Positions 8,845 to 17,128 of a stretch of DNA of 64,000 nt are shown one piece after another. Below the pieces are notes generated by a model. It was given only the letters and a program-made list of their open reading frames with translations. It was not told where the DNA came from and ran no database searches. Source of the stretch: Microbacterium ulmi (GTDB lineage: Bacteria; Actinomycetota; Actinomycetes; Actinomycetales; Microbacteriaceae); contig NZ_JAAOZF010000001.1 in assembly GCF_011759705.1 (NCBI RefSeq), forward strand, positions 1,609,152 to 1,673,151, in the 5' to 3' direction. The number at the start of each line of letters is the position of its first letter. Positions within the stretch are counted from its first letter, which is position 1. Made by a program: the position numbers and the translations under genes.

Positions 8845-11189
8845 CCCGTGAGGCGCTGCCCGCGCGCCGCTGGGCACTCGATCTGGCCGCATCCGCGGCG
8901 CTCCTGGCCGTCCCGATCGCGGGGCTCTGGCCCACGTTCGGGGGTCCGTCATACCTCGTCGCGGCGGTCGGCGCGACGATCGTCGGGCTCGCGATCGCGG
9001 CCGCCGGCGCGCTGTGGCGCTGGGGCGTCCTCGTGCTCACCGCCGTCGTCGCCGTCGCCTACTTCGCGCTCGGGGGAGCGCTCGCCCTGCCGTACCTCGC
9101 GATCGCCGGCGTGGTCCCGGACCTCGGCACGCTGCAGGCGCTTGCCGTCGGCGCCGTGACGTCGTGGAAGCAGCTGCTGACGACCGTCGCGCCTGTGGCG
9201 GCATCCGACGGGCACCTCGTCGTGCCGTTCCTGATGTCGCTCGTCGCCGCCGTCGTCGTCGCGAGCGTCGCGCTGCGCGCTCGCCGGCCGGCGTGGGCGC
9301 TGCCGGTCGTGCTCGTCTTCCTCGCGGGCCAGATCGCGCTCGGCACGTCCGAGCCGGCGGCGCCGATCGCGCAGGGCGCCGGCCTCGCGGTCGTCGCGAT
9401 CGTGTGGCTCGCCGTGCGGCGCGCGTGGGATCCGCGGCAGGCGGCGGTCTCGCTCGGCGGCGACGGCGAGGAGGGCCGGATCCGCCGCGGCGGGTCGTCG
9501 CGACGGCTGCTTGCCGGCGCGGGCGTCGTCGCCGTCGCAGGTCTCGTCGGCATCGCCGCGGGCGCGGCCGTGCCCGCGACATCCCCCCGCTATGTCCTGC
9601 GCGACGTCGTCATCCCGCCCTTCGACATCCGCGAGTACGCGAGCCCCCTCCAGGGCTACCGCGGGTACGTCCGCGACGATGCGCAGGCGCCGCTGTTCCG
9701 CGTCACGGGCCTTCCCGACGGCGCACGCGTGCGACTCGCGACGATGGACGCGTACAGCGGAACGGTCTACAACGTCTCGGACGACGGCGCGGGCTCGTCG
9801 AGCGCATTCACCCCCGTGCGCGGCGCGATGTCGCCCGGCGCCCAGGGCACTCCCGTGACGCTGCGCGTCGAGATCGACGAGTTCTCGGGAGTGTGGATGC
9901 CGGATGCCGGCGCCGTCGCGAGCGTCGAGTTCGACGGCGAGCGCGCCGACGACCTGCGCCGCGCCGCGCACTACAACGAGGCGACGGGCACGGGGGTCGT
10001 GACGGTCGGGCTGCAGCAGGGCGACGCGTACACCCTGGAGACCGTCCTGCCGACGCAGCCGAGCGACGAGCGGCTCGCCGATGCGGCCTTCGCGCCGGTG
10101 AAGATGCCCGAACAGGACGGCGTCCCGCAGGAGCTCGCCGACATCGCGGCGAAGGCCGTCGCCGAGGCCACGACCCCCATCGAACAGGCGAGGGCGCTCG
10201 AGTCCGCCCTCGCCGACGGCGGATTCTTCAGCCACGGACTGGAGGGCGAGGCCCTTTCACGGGCAGGCCACGGCGCCGCGCGCATCTCGGCGCTCGTAGG
10301 CTCCGACCAGATGGTGGGCGACGACGAGCAGTACGCCGTCGCGATGGCGCTCATGGCCGGACAGGTCGGCATGCCCGCGCGTGTCGTGATGGGGTTCCAT
10401 CCCGGCGAGGAGGGGACGCCCGACGGCGTGTTCACCGCGACCGGCGACAACCTGCACGCGTGGGTCGAGATCGCGTTCGAGGGTGCAGGGTGGATCCCGT
10501 TCGATCCGACGCCGCCCGAGGACAAGCTCCCGAACGACCAGACGACGAAGCCGCGCGCCGACCCCAAGCCGCAGGTGCTGCAGCCCCCGCCGCCGGAGCA
10601 GGACCCCGTCGACCTGCCTCCGACGGTCTCCGACGACCGCGAGTCCGAGGACGAGAAGTCGACCGAGAGCGGTCCGCTTCTCGCGATCCTCGCGATGGGA
10701 GGCGGCGGGCTCGGTGTGCTCGCGCTGCTCGCGGCGCCGTTCGTCGTCATCGGCGCGATCAAGGCCGCCCGCCGCCGTCGTCGCCGCGCGGCCGGGCGAG
10801 GCGCCGATCGCATCAGCGGCGGGTGGGATGAGCTCATCGACCGCGCCACCGACCTCGGCACGCCCGTCCGCCCCGGTGCGACCCGCCTCGAGGACGCGTC
10901 CGTCGTGGACGCCGAGTTCGCCGAGCCGCGCGTGCTGACTCTCGCCCACCGGGCGGATGCCGAGGTGTTCGGCCCCGCAGAGCCCACGGAGGCCGACGTC
11001 GACGAGTTCTGGCGTCAGGTCGACGAGATCGTCGCGGGCATGTCGACGGCGCGGTCGCTCTGGCGTCGCACACGTGCGCGCCTGAGCCTGAGATCCCTTC
11101 GCGACACGGCTCGCGGCGCGTCGGCGCGTCGGCGAGGCCGCACCGATGCGGCGCGCGCGGACGCGTCCGCAGGAACGGAGCACGCATGA
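8841..11189 (+). CDS. TgpA-like membrane protein with transglutaminase fold lacking the catalytic cysteine
   Basis: 782 residues. Several N-terminal transmembrane helices (about residues 10-210) precede an extracytoplasmic region with a transglutaminase core, followed by a helix near residue 615-640 and a basic cytoplasmic tail. The core retains GMPARVVMGF, the catalytic-type His in NLHAWVE (H539) and Asp in WIPFDPTP (D555). The position normally held by the nucleophile in G-x-C-E-Q-Y/F-A reads GDDEQYA, with Asp495 in place of Cys. By family knowledge this should abolish cross-linking or protease activity, so a binding or structural role is likely. The start is the ATG in an ATGA overlap with DUF58; the end overlaps the RDD-FHA gene the same way. 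Confidence 0.88.
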   Translation: MTREALPARRWALDLAASAALLAVPIAGLWPTFGGPSYLVAAVGATIVGLAIAAAGALWRWGVLVLTAVVAVAYFALGGALALPYLAIAGVVPDLGTLQALAVGAVTSWKQLLTTVAPVAASDGHLVVPFLMSLVAAVVVASVALRARRPAWALPVVLVFLAGQIALGTSEPAAPIAQGAGLAVVAIVWLAVRRAWDPRQAAVSLGGDGEEGRIRRGGSSRRLLAGAGVVAVAGLVGIAAGAAVPATSPRYVLRDVVIPPFDIREYASPLQGYRGYVRDDAQAPLFRVTGLPDGARVRLATMDAYSGTVYNVSDDGAGSSSAFTPVRGAMSPGAQGTPVTLRVEIDEFSGVWMPDAGAVASVEFDGERADDLRRAAHYNEATGTGVVTVGLQQGDAYTLETVLPTQPSDERLADAAFAPVKMPEQDGVPQELADIAAKAVAEATTPIEQARALESALADGGFFSHGLEGEALSRAGHGAARISALVGSDQMVGDDEQYAVAMALMAGQVGMPARVVMGFHPGEEGTPDGVFTATGDNLHAWVEIAFEGAGWIPFDPTPPEDKLPNDQTTKPRADPKPQVLQPPPPEQDPVDLPPTVSDDRESEDEKSTESGPLLAILAMGGGGLGVLALLAAPFVVIGAIKAARRRRRRAAGRGADRISGGWDELIDRATDLGTPVRPGATRLEDASVVDAEFAEPRVLTLAHRADAEVFGPAEPTEADVDEFWRQVDEIVAGMSTARSLWRRTRARLSLRSLRDTARGASARRRGRTDAARADASAGTEHA

Positions 11190-12610
11190 CCCGCGTCTTG
11201 ACGCCGACCGCGGCGGCACCCGCCTCGATCGGCCCCCGCGTCGGCGCCTACGCCATCGACGCGGCGATCGGCGGAGCGCTCACGTGCCTCGTCGCCGTCG
11301 TCGCAGCGGCGGTCGCGTTCTCCTCGGGGGCGCCGTCGTCCCCCGTCGAGCTCATGGCCCGCGCGAGCGTCGTCTGGGTGGCCGTGGCCGGCGTCGGCCT
11401 CGCCTGGGCGGTCGTGTACACGGCGCTGCAGGGCGGACGAGGCTCGATCGGGCAGCGGGCGGCTGGCATCCGAATCGCGGATGCCGAGACCTCCGCGCCG
11501 ATCGGCTTCGGCAGAGCGCTCCTGCGCAACGTCGTGTTCGGCCTGGCGGCATCCATCGTCGTCGGCTGTTTCACGCCTCTGTTCGACGGCAGCGGACGAC
11601 GCCAGGGCTGGCACGACTCGGCCGCGCGCGCCCTCGTCGTCCGGCGCGTCGCGGCTGAGACCGCGGCTGCGCCGCCGGCCGCGCGCGCGGTCCCGGCGTC
11701 CTCCGAGCCGTCCGCGCGCGCGGTCGCGGCGTCCCCCGAGGCTTCCGCCGTCGCGGCGCCGCTGTTCGGCACGCCCATCCCGCCGCCATCCATCGTCGCC
11801 CCGCCGACGCGGTTCGCGGCCTCGTCGTCACCGGTGGGCGACGCCGTCATCTCGTTCGTCCCCGGTGTCGGGCCCGGGTCCGCGGCGCGCGTCACGGCGC
11901 CGCCCGCGTCGGCTGGATCGGCCCTGGCCGACGTGCCGGCAGCCTCGTCCACCTCGCCCGCTGCCGCATCCTCTGCGTCCGCGACTCGCGTAGGCTCGGT
12001 CCTGCCTCCGGCTCCCGCGCGGTCGGTCGCGCCTCCGGCTCCCGCGCGGTCGGTCCCATCGGTCTCGCCCGCGATCCCCGCCGCGGCACCCCCCGCGCCG
12101 GCGACTCCCGCCGCAGCATCCGTGACGCCTGCCGCAGCCTCCGCGACGCCGGTAGCCTCCTCCGCAGCATCCGTGACGCCGGTAGCCTCCTCCGCAGCTT
12201 CCGCGACGCCGGTAGCCTCCTCCGCACCCTCCGCTCGGCCCGCCGACACCGATGGCGAGACCCTCCTGCGCGCTCCGCGTCCGCTCGCCGTGCTGGCGCT
12301 GCGCTGGGACGACGGCACCCGGGTGGGCGTCTACGGTCGCACCCTGTTCGGGCGCAATCCGGCACCCGACGAGGGCGCGACGACGATCGCGGTGCGCGAC
12401 GAGACGCTGTCGCTCTCCAAGACGCACTTCGAGATCGGCGGGGATGCCGCGAGCGGCGCGTGGGTCGTCGACCGGCACTCGACCAACGGCACCGTACTGG
12501 TGCGGGGCGGCGTGCGCAGCCCCCTCGCGCCCGGTGCGCGCACGCCGCTGCAGGCGGGCGACCGGCTCGAGATGGGCGATCGCAGCGTCGAGGTCGGAGA
12601 CCCGTCGTGA
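11186..12610 (+). CDS. RDD-domain membrane protein with C-terminal FHA domain
   Basis: 474 residues. The N-terminal part (about 10-150) is an RDD domain with hydrophobic segments (GPRVGAYAIDAAIGG, GRGSIGQRAAGIRI). A long Ala/Ser/Pro linker (about 155-365), which contains a 30-bp DNA tandem repeat, leads to a C-terminal FHA domain with GRNP (about 389), SKTHFEI (about 411) and DRHSTNGT (about 430). FHA domains bind phosphothreonine, so this protein probably links the membrane to the kinase encoded four genes downstream. Length and linker composition may vary between strains because of the repeat. ATGA and GTGA overlaps join it to both neighbours. Confidence 0.88.
   Translation: MTRVLTPTAAAPASIGPRVGAYAIDAAIGGALTCLVAVVAAAVAFSSGAPSSPVELMARASVVWVAVAGVGLAWAVVYTALQGGRGSIGQRAAGIRIADAETSAPIGFGRALLRNVVFGLAASIVVGCFTPLFDGSGRRQGWHDSAARALVVRRVAAETAAAPPAARAVPASSEPSARAVAASPEASAVAAPLFGTPIPPPSIVAPPTRFAASSSPVGDAVISFVPGVGPGSAARVTAPPASAGSALADVPAASSTSPAAASSASATRVGSVLPPAPARSVAPPAPARSVPSVSPAIPAAAPPAPATPAAASVTPAAASATPVASSAASVTPVASSAASATPVASSAPSARPADTDGETLLRAPRPLAVLALRWDDGTRVGVYGRTLFGRNPAPDEGATTIAVRDETLSLSKTHFEIGGDAASGAWVVDRHSTNGTVLVRGGVRSPLAPGARTPLQAGDRLEMGDRSVEVGDPS
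12151..12240 (+). repeat. 30-bp in-frame tandem repeat (three copies)
   Basis: Units at 12151-12180, 12181-12210 and 12211-12240 (the last diverges at its 3' end), with decayed copies just upstream from about 12103. Each unit is ten codons encoding variants of PVASSAASVT in the linker of the RDD-FHA protein. Because the unit is a multiple of three, copy-number changes would only alter linker length. Confidence 0.75.
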
Positions 12611-13440
12611 CCGCGCCCGCGCTCATCGGCGTGTCCGCCGGCGCGGCGACGGACACGGGCCTGCGGCGTCGCATCAACGAGGACTCGTTCATCGCCGAGG
12701 CTCCGCTGTTCCTGGTCGCCGACGGAATGGGCGGCCATCACGCGGGCGAGATCGCGAGCGCCGCCGTCATCGAGGAGTTCGCCGTGTTCACGGGGCGCGA
12801 GAGCCTCGCGATCGACGACGTGCAGGCCGCCATCTCCCGCGCGCGGCGTCGCATCGAGGCGCTGCCCGACGGCGGCGGCGCAGGGGCGGGGACGACCCTC
12901 GCGGGCGTCGTCGTCGCGGAGGTCGGCGGCCACGGCTACTGGCTCGCGGTCAACATCGGCGACTCGCGGACGTATCTGCTCAGCGGCAGCGAGTTCGAGC
13001 AGGTGAGCGTCGACCACTCCGTCGTGCAGGAGCTCATCGACAGCGGCGAGCTGGATCCCGCCGCCGCAGCGCTCGACGCCCGGCGCAACGTCATCACGCG
13101 CGCGATCGGCGGCGGCAACACGTCGGAGGCCGACTTCTGGCTGCTGCCCGCGGAGCGCGGGGACCGCGTGCTGGTCTGCTCCGACGGGCTCACGGGAGAG
13201 CTCCCGCGCGAGCGGATCGAGAGCATCCTGCGCACGGAGCCCGACCCGCAGGCCGCCGCGACGACGCTCGTCCAGGAGGCGATCGCCCACGGGGGCCGCG
13301 ACAACATCACGGCGCTCGTCGTCCACGCGCTCGAGGTGCGCTCCGCGCCGCCCGGGTCGCACGCGGCGCTTCCGACCGTCGAGGACGACGTCGACGGCGA
13401 CACGCGGCCGCGCGCACGAGCGACGGGAGGTCGCGCATGA
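12607..13440 (+). CDS. PP2C-family Ser/Thr protein phosphatase
   Basis: 277 residues from a GTG start that overlaps the preceding TGA (GTGA). It carries the PPM/PP2C metal-site motifs: RINED (22-26), VADGMGGH (37-44), GDSRTYLL, and the C-terminal GGRDNITALVV. The length is that of a bare cytosolic catalytic domain with about 30 extra C-terminal residues. It would dephosphorylate Ser/Thr sites set by the co-encoded receptor kinase, resetting the FHA-binding sites on the two FHA proteins. It is related to PstP/Stp1. The end overlaps the following ATG (ATGA). Confidence 0.94.
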   Translation: MTAPALIGVSAGAATDTGLRRRINEDSFIAEAPLFLVADGMGGHHAGEIASAAVIEEFAVFTGRESLAIDDVQAAISRARRRIEALPDGGGAGAGTTLAGVVVAEVGGHGYWLAVNIGDSRTYLLSGSEFEQVSVDHSVVQELIDSGELDPAAAALDARRNVITRAIGGGNTSEADFWLLPAERGDRVLVCSDGLTGELPRERIESILRTEPDPQAAATTLVQEAIAHGGRDNITALVVHALEVRSAPPGSHAALPTVEDDVDGDTRPRARATGGRA

Positions 13441-14855
13441 CCGAGGTCCGATATGCATCCGGTTCCTGGCGCGTGGCCGTGACGCACCGCGGAGTCGTCG
13501 TCCTCGAGCCGGGGACGGCGCCCGGGCTCGCAGCCAGGATCTGGCGCGACGTCGCCGCCGGCCGCGGCCTCGCCGGCGTTCTCGAGGCCCTCACGGGCGC
13601 GTTCGGCGCGTCGCTGGACACGATCCCCTCGTTCGCCGTCGTCCTCGAGGAGCACGGCTCGACGCGGCTCGCGGTCCGCGGCGCGCTGACGGTGACCGTC
13701 GACACCCCGACCGGTGCGGAGACGGTCACCGGCACAGGCGTGACGACGTGGTCGGAGCGCGCGTTCGCCGCCGCGACCCGCACGGTCGTCGACACTCCCG
13801 AGGAGAGCCCGGCGACCGCCGAGCTGTCCGTCCGAGACGGCGTGGTCCTGGCATCCGAGATCGTCATCGCGTGGACGGATGCCGCGACCTCTCAGGATGC
13901 CCCAGCCAGCACGCCCGCCCCTGCCCAGCGTTCCGCCGCGGCCCCGGCACGGGACGCGGCATCCGTGCCCTCCTCATCGGTCACCGCGGCGGCCCCCGCG
14001 TCGGACCAGCCCGGCGCACCGGCATCCGCCCCTTCCCCCTCTCGACCGTGGTCGGCGCGGACCGCATCCGTGCCATCCGAGCCCGTGCCCGTGCCGGCGG
14101 TCGCGCAGGCCGTGCCGCCAGTCGCCCCCGCCCCGCCCGTCGACGCCGTCATCGACTCGATCTCCGTCCCGTGGGCGACGTCGTCCGACGCGTCGAACTC
14201 GCTGGCGGATGCCGTACCGTCCGTCGCGGCCGCGACTCCAGGGGACGCGCCCCCGTCCCGCCCGTCGACGGACGCGCCGGACGACGACGTCGACGCGGGC
14301 GTGCCGTCCGGCGACGACTTCCCGTGGGCCGAGACGGTGATCCGTCCGTTCGACGACGACGACGCCGGCGTGCGGGCGACGTCCGAGGACGACTCGGCGG
14401 GCGCGGCGTTCGGCGACCACGACGGCGAGACCGTCACGGTCGCACAGGCGCGCGCGATGCGAGCCGCACTCGGCGACTCGGCGCCGCCTCCGCTCGCCGC
14501 CCCGAGGCCGCCCGCGCGTGGCCGGGTCCGCCTCTCGACGGGCAAGGTCGTGACGCTCGATCGCACGGTCGTGATCGGCCGCCGCCCGCGGTCGACGCGG
14601 GTCACGGGCACCGATCTGCCTCACCTCGTGGCGGTGGACAGCCCGCAGCAGGACATCTCCCGCAGCCACCTCGAGCTGCGCGTCGAAGGCGACAGCATCG
14701 TCGCGACCGATCTGCACACGACCAACGGCACGACCCTGCGCCGCGCAGGGGTCGAGCCCGTGGTGCTGCACCCCGGCGAGGCGGCCGTCGTGGTCGTCGG
14801 CGACGTGCTCGACCTCGGCGACGGCATCACGGCGACGATCGAGGACCTGCCGTGA
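13437..14855 (+). CDS. FHA-domain protein with long disordered linker
   Basis: 472 residues. The N-terminal 150 residues form an unassigned, probably globular domain. The middle (about 150-360) is an Ala/Pro/Ser-rich linker turning acidic near its end. A C-terminal FHA domain carries IGRRP (about 380), ISRSHLEL (about 408) and TTNGT (about 428). No membrane segment is evident, so it is likely cytosolic. The FHA domain should recognise phosphothreonine on the kinase or on itself. It sits between the phosphatase and kinase genes with 4-nt overlaps on both sides, so the three are probably made in fixed proportion. Confidence 0.87.
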   Translation: MTEVRYASGSWRVAVTHRGVVVLEPGTAPGLAARIWRDVAAGRGLAGVLEALTGAFGASLDTIPSFAVVLEEHGSTRLAVRGALTVTVDTPTGAETVTGTGVTTWSERAFAAATRTVVDTPEESPATAELSVRDGVVLASEIVIAWTDAATSQDAPASTPAPAQRSAAAPARDAASVPSSSVTAAAPASDQPGAPASAPSPSRPWSARTASVPSEPVPVPAVAQAVPPVAPAPPVDAVIDSISVPWATSSDASNSLADAVPSVAAATPGDAPPSRPSTDAPDDDVDAGVPSGDDFPWAETVIRPFDDDDAGVRATSEDDSAGAAFGDHDGETVTVAQARAMRAALGDSAPPPLAAPRPPARGRVRLSTGKVVTLDRTVVIGRRPRSTRVTGTDLPHLVAVDSPQQDISRSHLELRVEGDSIVATDLHTTNGTTLRRAGVEPVVLHPGEAAVVVVGDVLDLGDGITATIEDLP

Positions 14856-16573
14856 GCGCGAAGCGCGCGCCGATGGCTCCGCCCGAGCTTCCGGGATTCG
14901 TCTTCGTCGACGTGCTCGGCTCGGGCGGCTTCGCCGACGTCTACCTGTACGAGCAGCAGCTCCCGCGCCGGCGGGTCGCGGTCAAGGTGCTGCTCCCGGA
15001 TCGCATGACGAGCGGGTCCGCGGAGGAGTTCACCGCCGAGGCCAACGTCATGGCGATGCTCTCGACGCATCCCGCGATCGTGACGATCTACCAGGCCGGG
15101 GTCGCCCGCGACCGCAGGCCCTACCTCGTCATGGAGTACTGTCCCAAGCCGAACCTGCAGGTGCGGTACCGGCGGGAGCCCTTCTCCGTCGCGGAGTCGC
15201 TGCGCGTCGGCGTCCAGGTGGCCGCCGCCGTCGAGACGGCGCATCGCGCGGGAGTCCTGCACCGCGACATCAAGCCCGCGAACATCCTCGTGACGGAGTA
15301 CAACCGTCCCGCGCTCACCGACTTCGGGATCGCGACGACGACGGGCGCGTCGGAGGGCGCAGGCCTGTCGATCCCGTGGTCGCCCCCGGAGTCGTTCGCC
15401 GACGTCCCGCAGTCCGGCCCGTGGTCGGACGTGTACGCGCTCGGCGCGACGGTCTACACGCTCCTCGCGGGGCGCTCGCCCTTCGAGCTCCCGGGCCGGC
15501 GGAACACGGGCGCGGACATCATCGACCGCATCGAGTCGACCCCGCTCGCGCCGCTCGACCGTCCCGACGCCCCCGACTCCCTCTTCCGCACGCTCGAGCG
15601 CGCCATGGCGAAGGCGCCCGCCGACCGCTACGAGAGCGCGCTCGCGTTCGCACGAGCGCTGCAGACGGTTCAGATCGAGCTCTCGCACTCCGTGACGCCG
15701 ATCGACATCCTCGACGACGCCATCGTCGAGGATGTCGAGGACGACGACGACGCGGAGGGCCTCACGCGCGTGCGCGGCGTCGTCAGCATCAACCCCGAGA
15801 CGGCGCCCGCCGCCGGCATGACGCGCCCCTCGACCTCCGCTGCGGGGCCGGATGTCGCGTCCATGGTCTCCGGAGTCCCGGCGTTCGACGCCGCCGACAC
15901 GGTTCGGCGCGGCGACCCCGCGCCGAACGCGGAGTTCGCCGAAACGCTGATGCGCACTCCGCCGCGCGGTCGCGCGGCCGCAGCTCCTGCCCCCGCCCTC
16001 CCGCCGCCGGCGATCGCTCAGACCGCTCAGACCGCTCCCGCGACCTTCGCCGCGCCGCCGGCGTCGACCGCTGCGGCGGCCCCGCCCCCGGCAGAGGTGT
16101 TCGCGGCGCCCCCCGCCGCCGCCTCGCCGACGCAGCCGGCGCAGGGGCCCCGCCCGCGTCGTGCCGTGTGGTGGACGCTCGCGGCATCCGCGGTGCTGGT
16201 CGTCGTCGCCGTCGTCGTCGGCGTCTCGCTCCCCGGCCTGCTCGGGAGCACGCCGCGGTCATCGCCGCAGCCCGAGGAGACCATCGTCAGGCCCCAGGAC
16301 CCCGGCGCGGCGATCGTCGCGCCTCCGGCCGACCTCGCGGGGGCGGTCGTCGACGGGCAGGTCACGTTCACGTGGACCAATCCCGATCCGCACGAGGGCG
16401 ACCGGTACGTGTGGGGCGTCGTGACGCGGGCGGATGCCGAGCCGGACCTCGACAGCGTCGACGCCCCGACCGTGACGGTTCCCGCGGATCCGTCCGGGAC
16501 GACCTGCGTCGAGGTGCTCGTGCGGCGCGCGAACGGCGGCTCGTCCGAGCCCGCGCGCAGCTGCGCGCCCTGA
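14852..16573 (+). CDS. Receptor-type Ser/Thr protein kinase with FN3-like extracellular domain
   Basis: 573 residues from a GTG in a GTGA overlap (an alternative ATG lies at 14873). The N-terminal Hanks-type kinase domain has GSGGFADV (23-30), the ATP-binding Lys in VAVKV (K45), the catalytic loop HRDIKPAN (D139) and DFG (D157), so it appears active. A Pro/Ala-rich juxtamembrane linker is followed by one transmembrane helix (about 438-462) and a short extracytoplasmic domain that reads like a single FN3 module (VTFTWTNPDPHEGD...), with a late Cys pair. PASTA repeats, common in PknB, are absent. Sharing an FN3-type module with the giant surface protein of the same operon suggests the kinase senses that protein or its ligand. 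Confidence 0.92.
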   Translation: MSAKRAPMAPPELPGFVFVDVLGSGGFADVYLYEQQLPRRRVAVKVLLPDRMTSGSAEEFTAEANVMAMLSTHPAIVTIYQAGVARDRRPYLVMEYCPKPNLQVRYRREPFSVAESLRVGVQVAAAVETAHRAGVLHRDIKPANILVTEYNRPALTDFGIATTTGASEGAGLSIPWSPPESFADVPQSGPWSDVYALGATVYTLLAGRSPFELPGRRNTGADIIDRIESTPLAPLDRPDAPDSLFRTLERAMAKAPADRYESALAFARALQTVQIELSHSVTPIDILDDAIVEDVEDDDDAEGLTRVRGVVSINPETAPAAGMTRPSTSAAGPDVASMVSGVPAFDAADTVRRGDPAPNAEFAETLMRTPPRGRAAAAPAPALPPPAIAQTAQTAPATFAAPPASTAAAAPPPAEVFAAPPAAASPTQPAQGPRPRRAVWWTLAASAVLVVVAVVVGVSLPGLLGSTPRSSPQPEETIVRPQDPGAAIVAPPADLAGAVVDGQVTFTWTNPDPHEGDRYVWGVVTRADAEPDLDSVDAPTVTVPADPSGTTCVEVLVRRANGGSSEPARSCAP

Positions 16574-16601
16574 CCGACCGGAGCAGTGCCGCCGGGAGCG
16601 G

Positions 16602-17060
16602 CTACACGTCGGCGTCGTGCAGGTGGCGCTCGCCCGTGCTCAGCACCTTGACGATGACCCCGCGCCCGCGCAGCTCGCGGAGCGTGCGGGTCTCCTCGTC
16701 GGTGTCGCGGCCGAGCGCGTGCACGTTGGCGACGACGAGGACGTCGCCGGCGACGAGCCGGCCGAACAGGCGCACGAGACGCTCCTCCCACGACTCGAGC
16801 GTCTCCGGCGCGGGATGCCGGAACCCCTCGATCGGCACGCCGAATCGCGTCAGCTCGTTGCGCTGCTCGACGACCGACGGCATGTCGTCCCGCGAGACCA
16901 CGAGGCCCACGAGGCGCGAGCCCGCGGGGCGCGCGATCCACCAGTTGCGATCGCTCTGCAGCTCGGTGAAGCACTGCGGGCACTCGGCGGCGGCGTGGGC
17001 GAGAGGGCCCGTCTCGGGTGCCGAGGACGCGGCATCCGTCGTGTCAGTCGTCTCGGGCAT
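16602..17060 (-). CDS. Degenerate resolvase/recombinase-like protein
   Basis: 152 residues. The chosen ATG (17058-17060) follows a strong GGGAGGT site; an in-frame ATG 15 nt upstream overlaps that site and is less likely. The start of the protein has a CPQC pair. The body resembles the N-terminal fold of serine recombinases (GLVVSRDD aligned to GYARVST, and VVANVHALGR aligned to VWKLDRLGR). The Ser is kept but the usual Arg before it is Val, and no helix-turn-helix tail follows. Recombinase activity is therefore doubtful, and a small regulatory or binding role is possible. It is transcribed towards the kinase gene; only 28 bp separate the two stops. Confidence 0.65.
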   Translation of the reverse strand: MPETTDTTDAASSAPETGPLAHAAAECPQCFTELQSDRNWWIARPAGSRLVGLVVSRDDMPSVVEQRNELTRFGVPIEGFRHPAPETLESWEERLVRLFGRLVAGDVLVVANVHALGRDTDEETRTLRELRGRGVIVKVLSTGERHLHDADV

Positions 17061-17128
17061 CTGCGCACCTCCCATGGGTCCCTCTATTGTGCACCGCGCG
17101 GCGACGGTCGGATCGCCGCCCGGGGCAG

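Noticed and set aside
12103..12240. Tandem repeat considered as a CRISPR or regulatory array
   Set aside because: Units are contiguous without spacers, in frame, and encode an Ala/Ser/Pro linker, so it is a coding minisatellite.
16602..17060. Resolvase-like gene considered as evidence of a mobile element
   Set aside because: No transposase, terminal inverted repeats, target duplications or composition change around it, and flanking genes are housekeeping.
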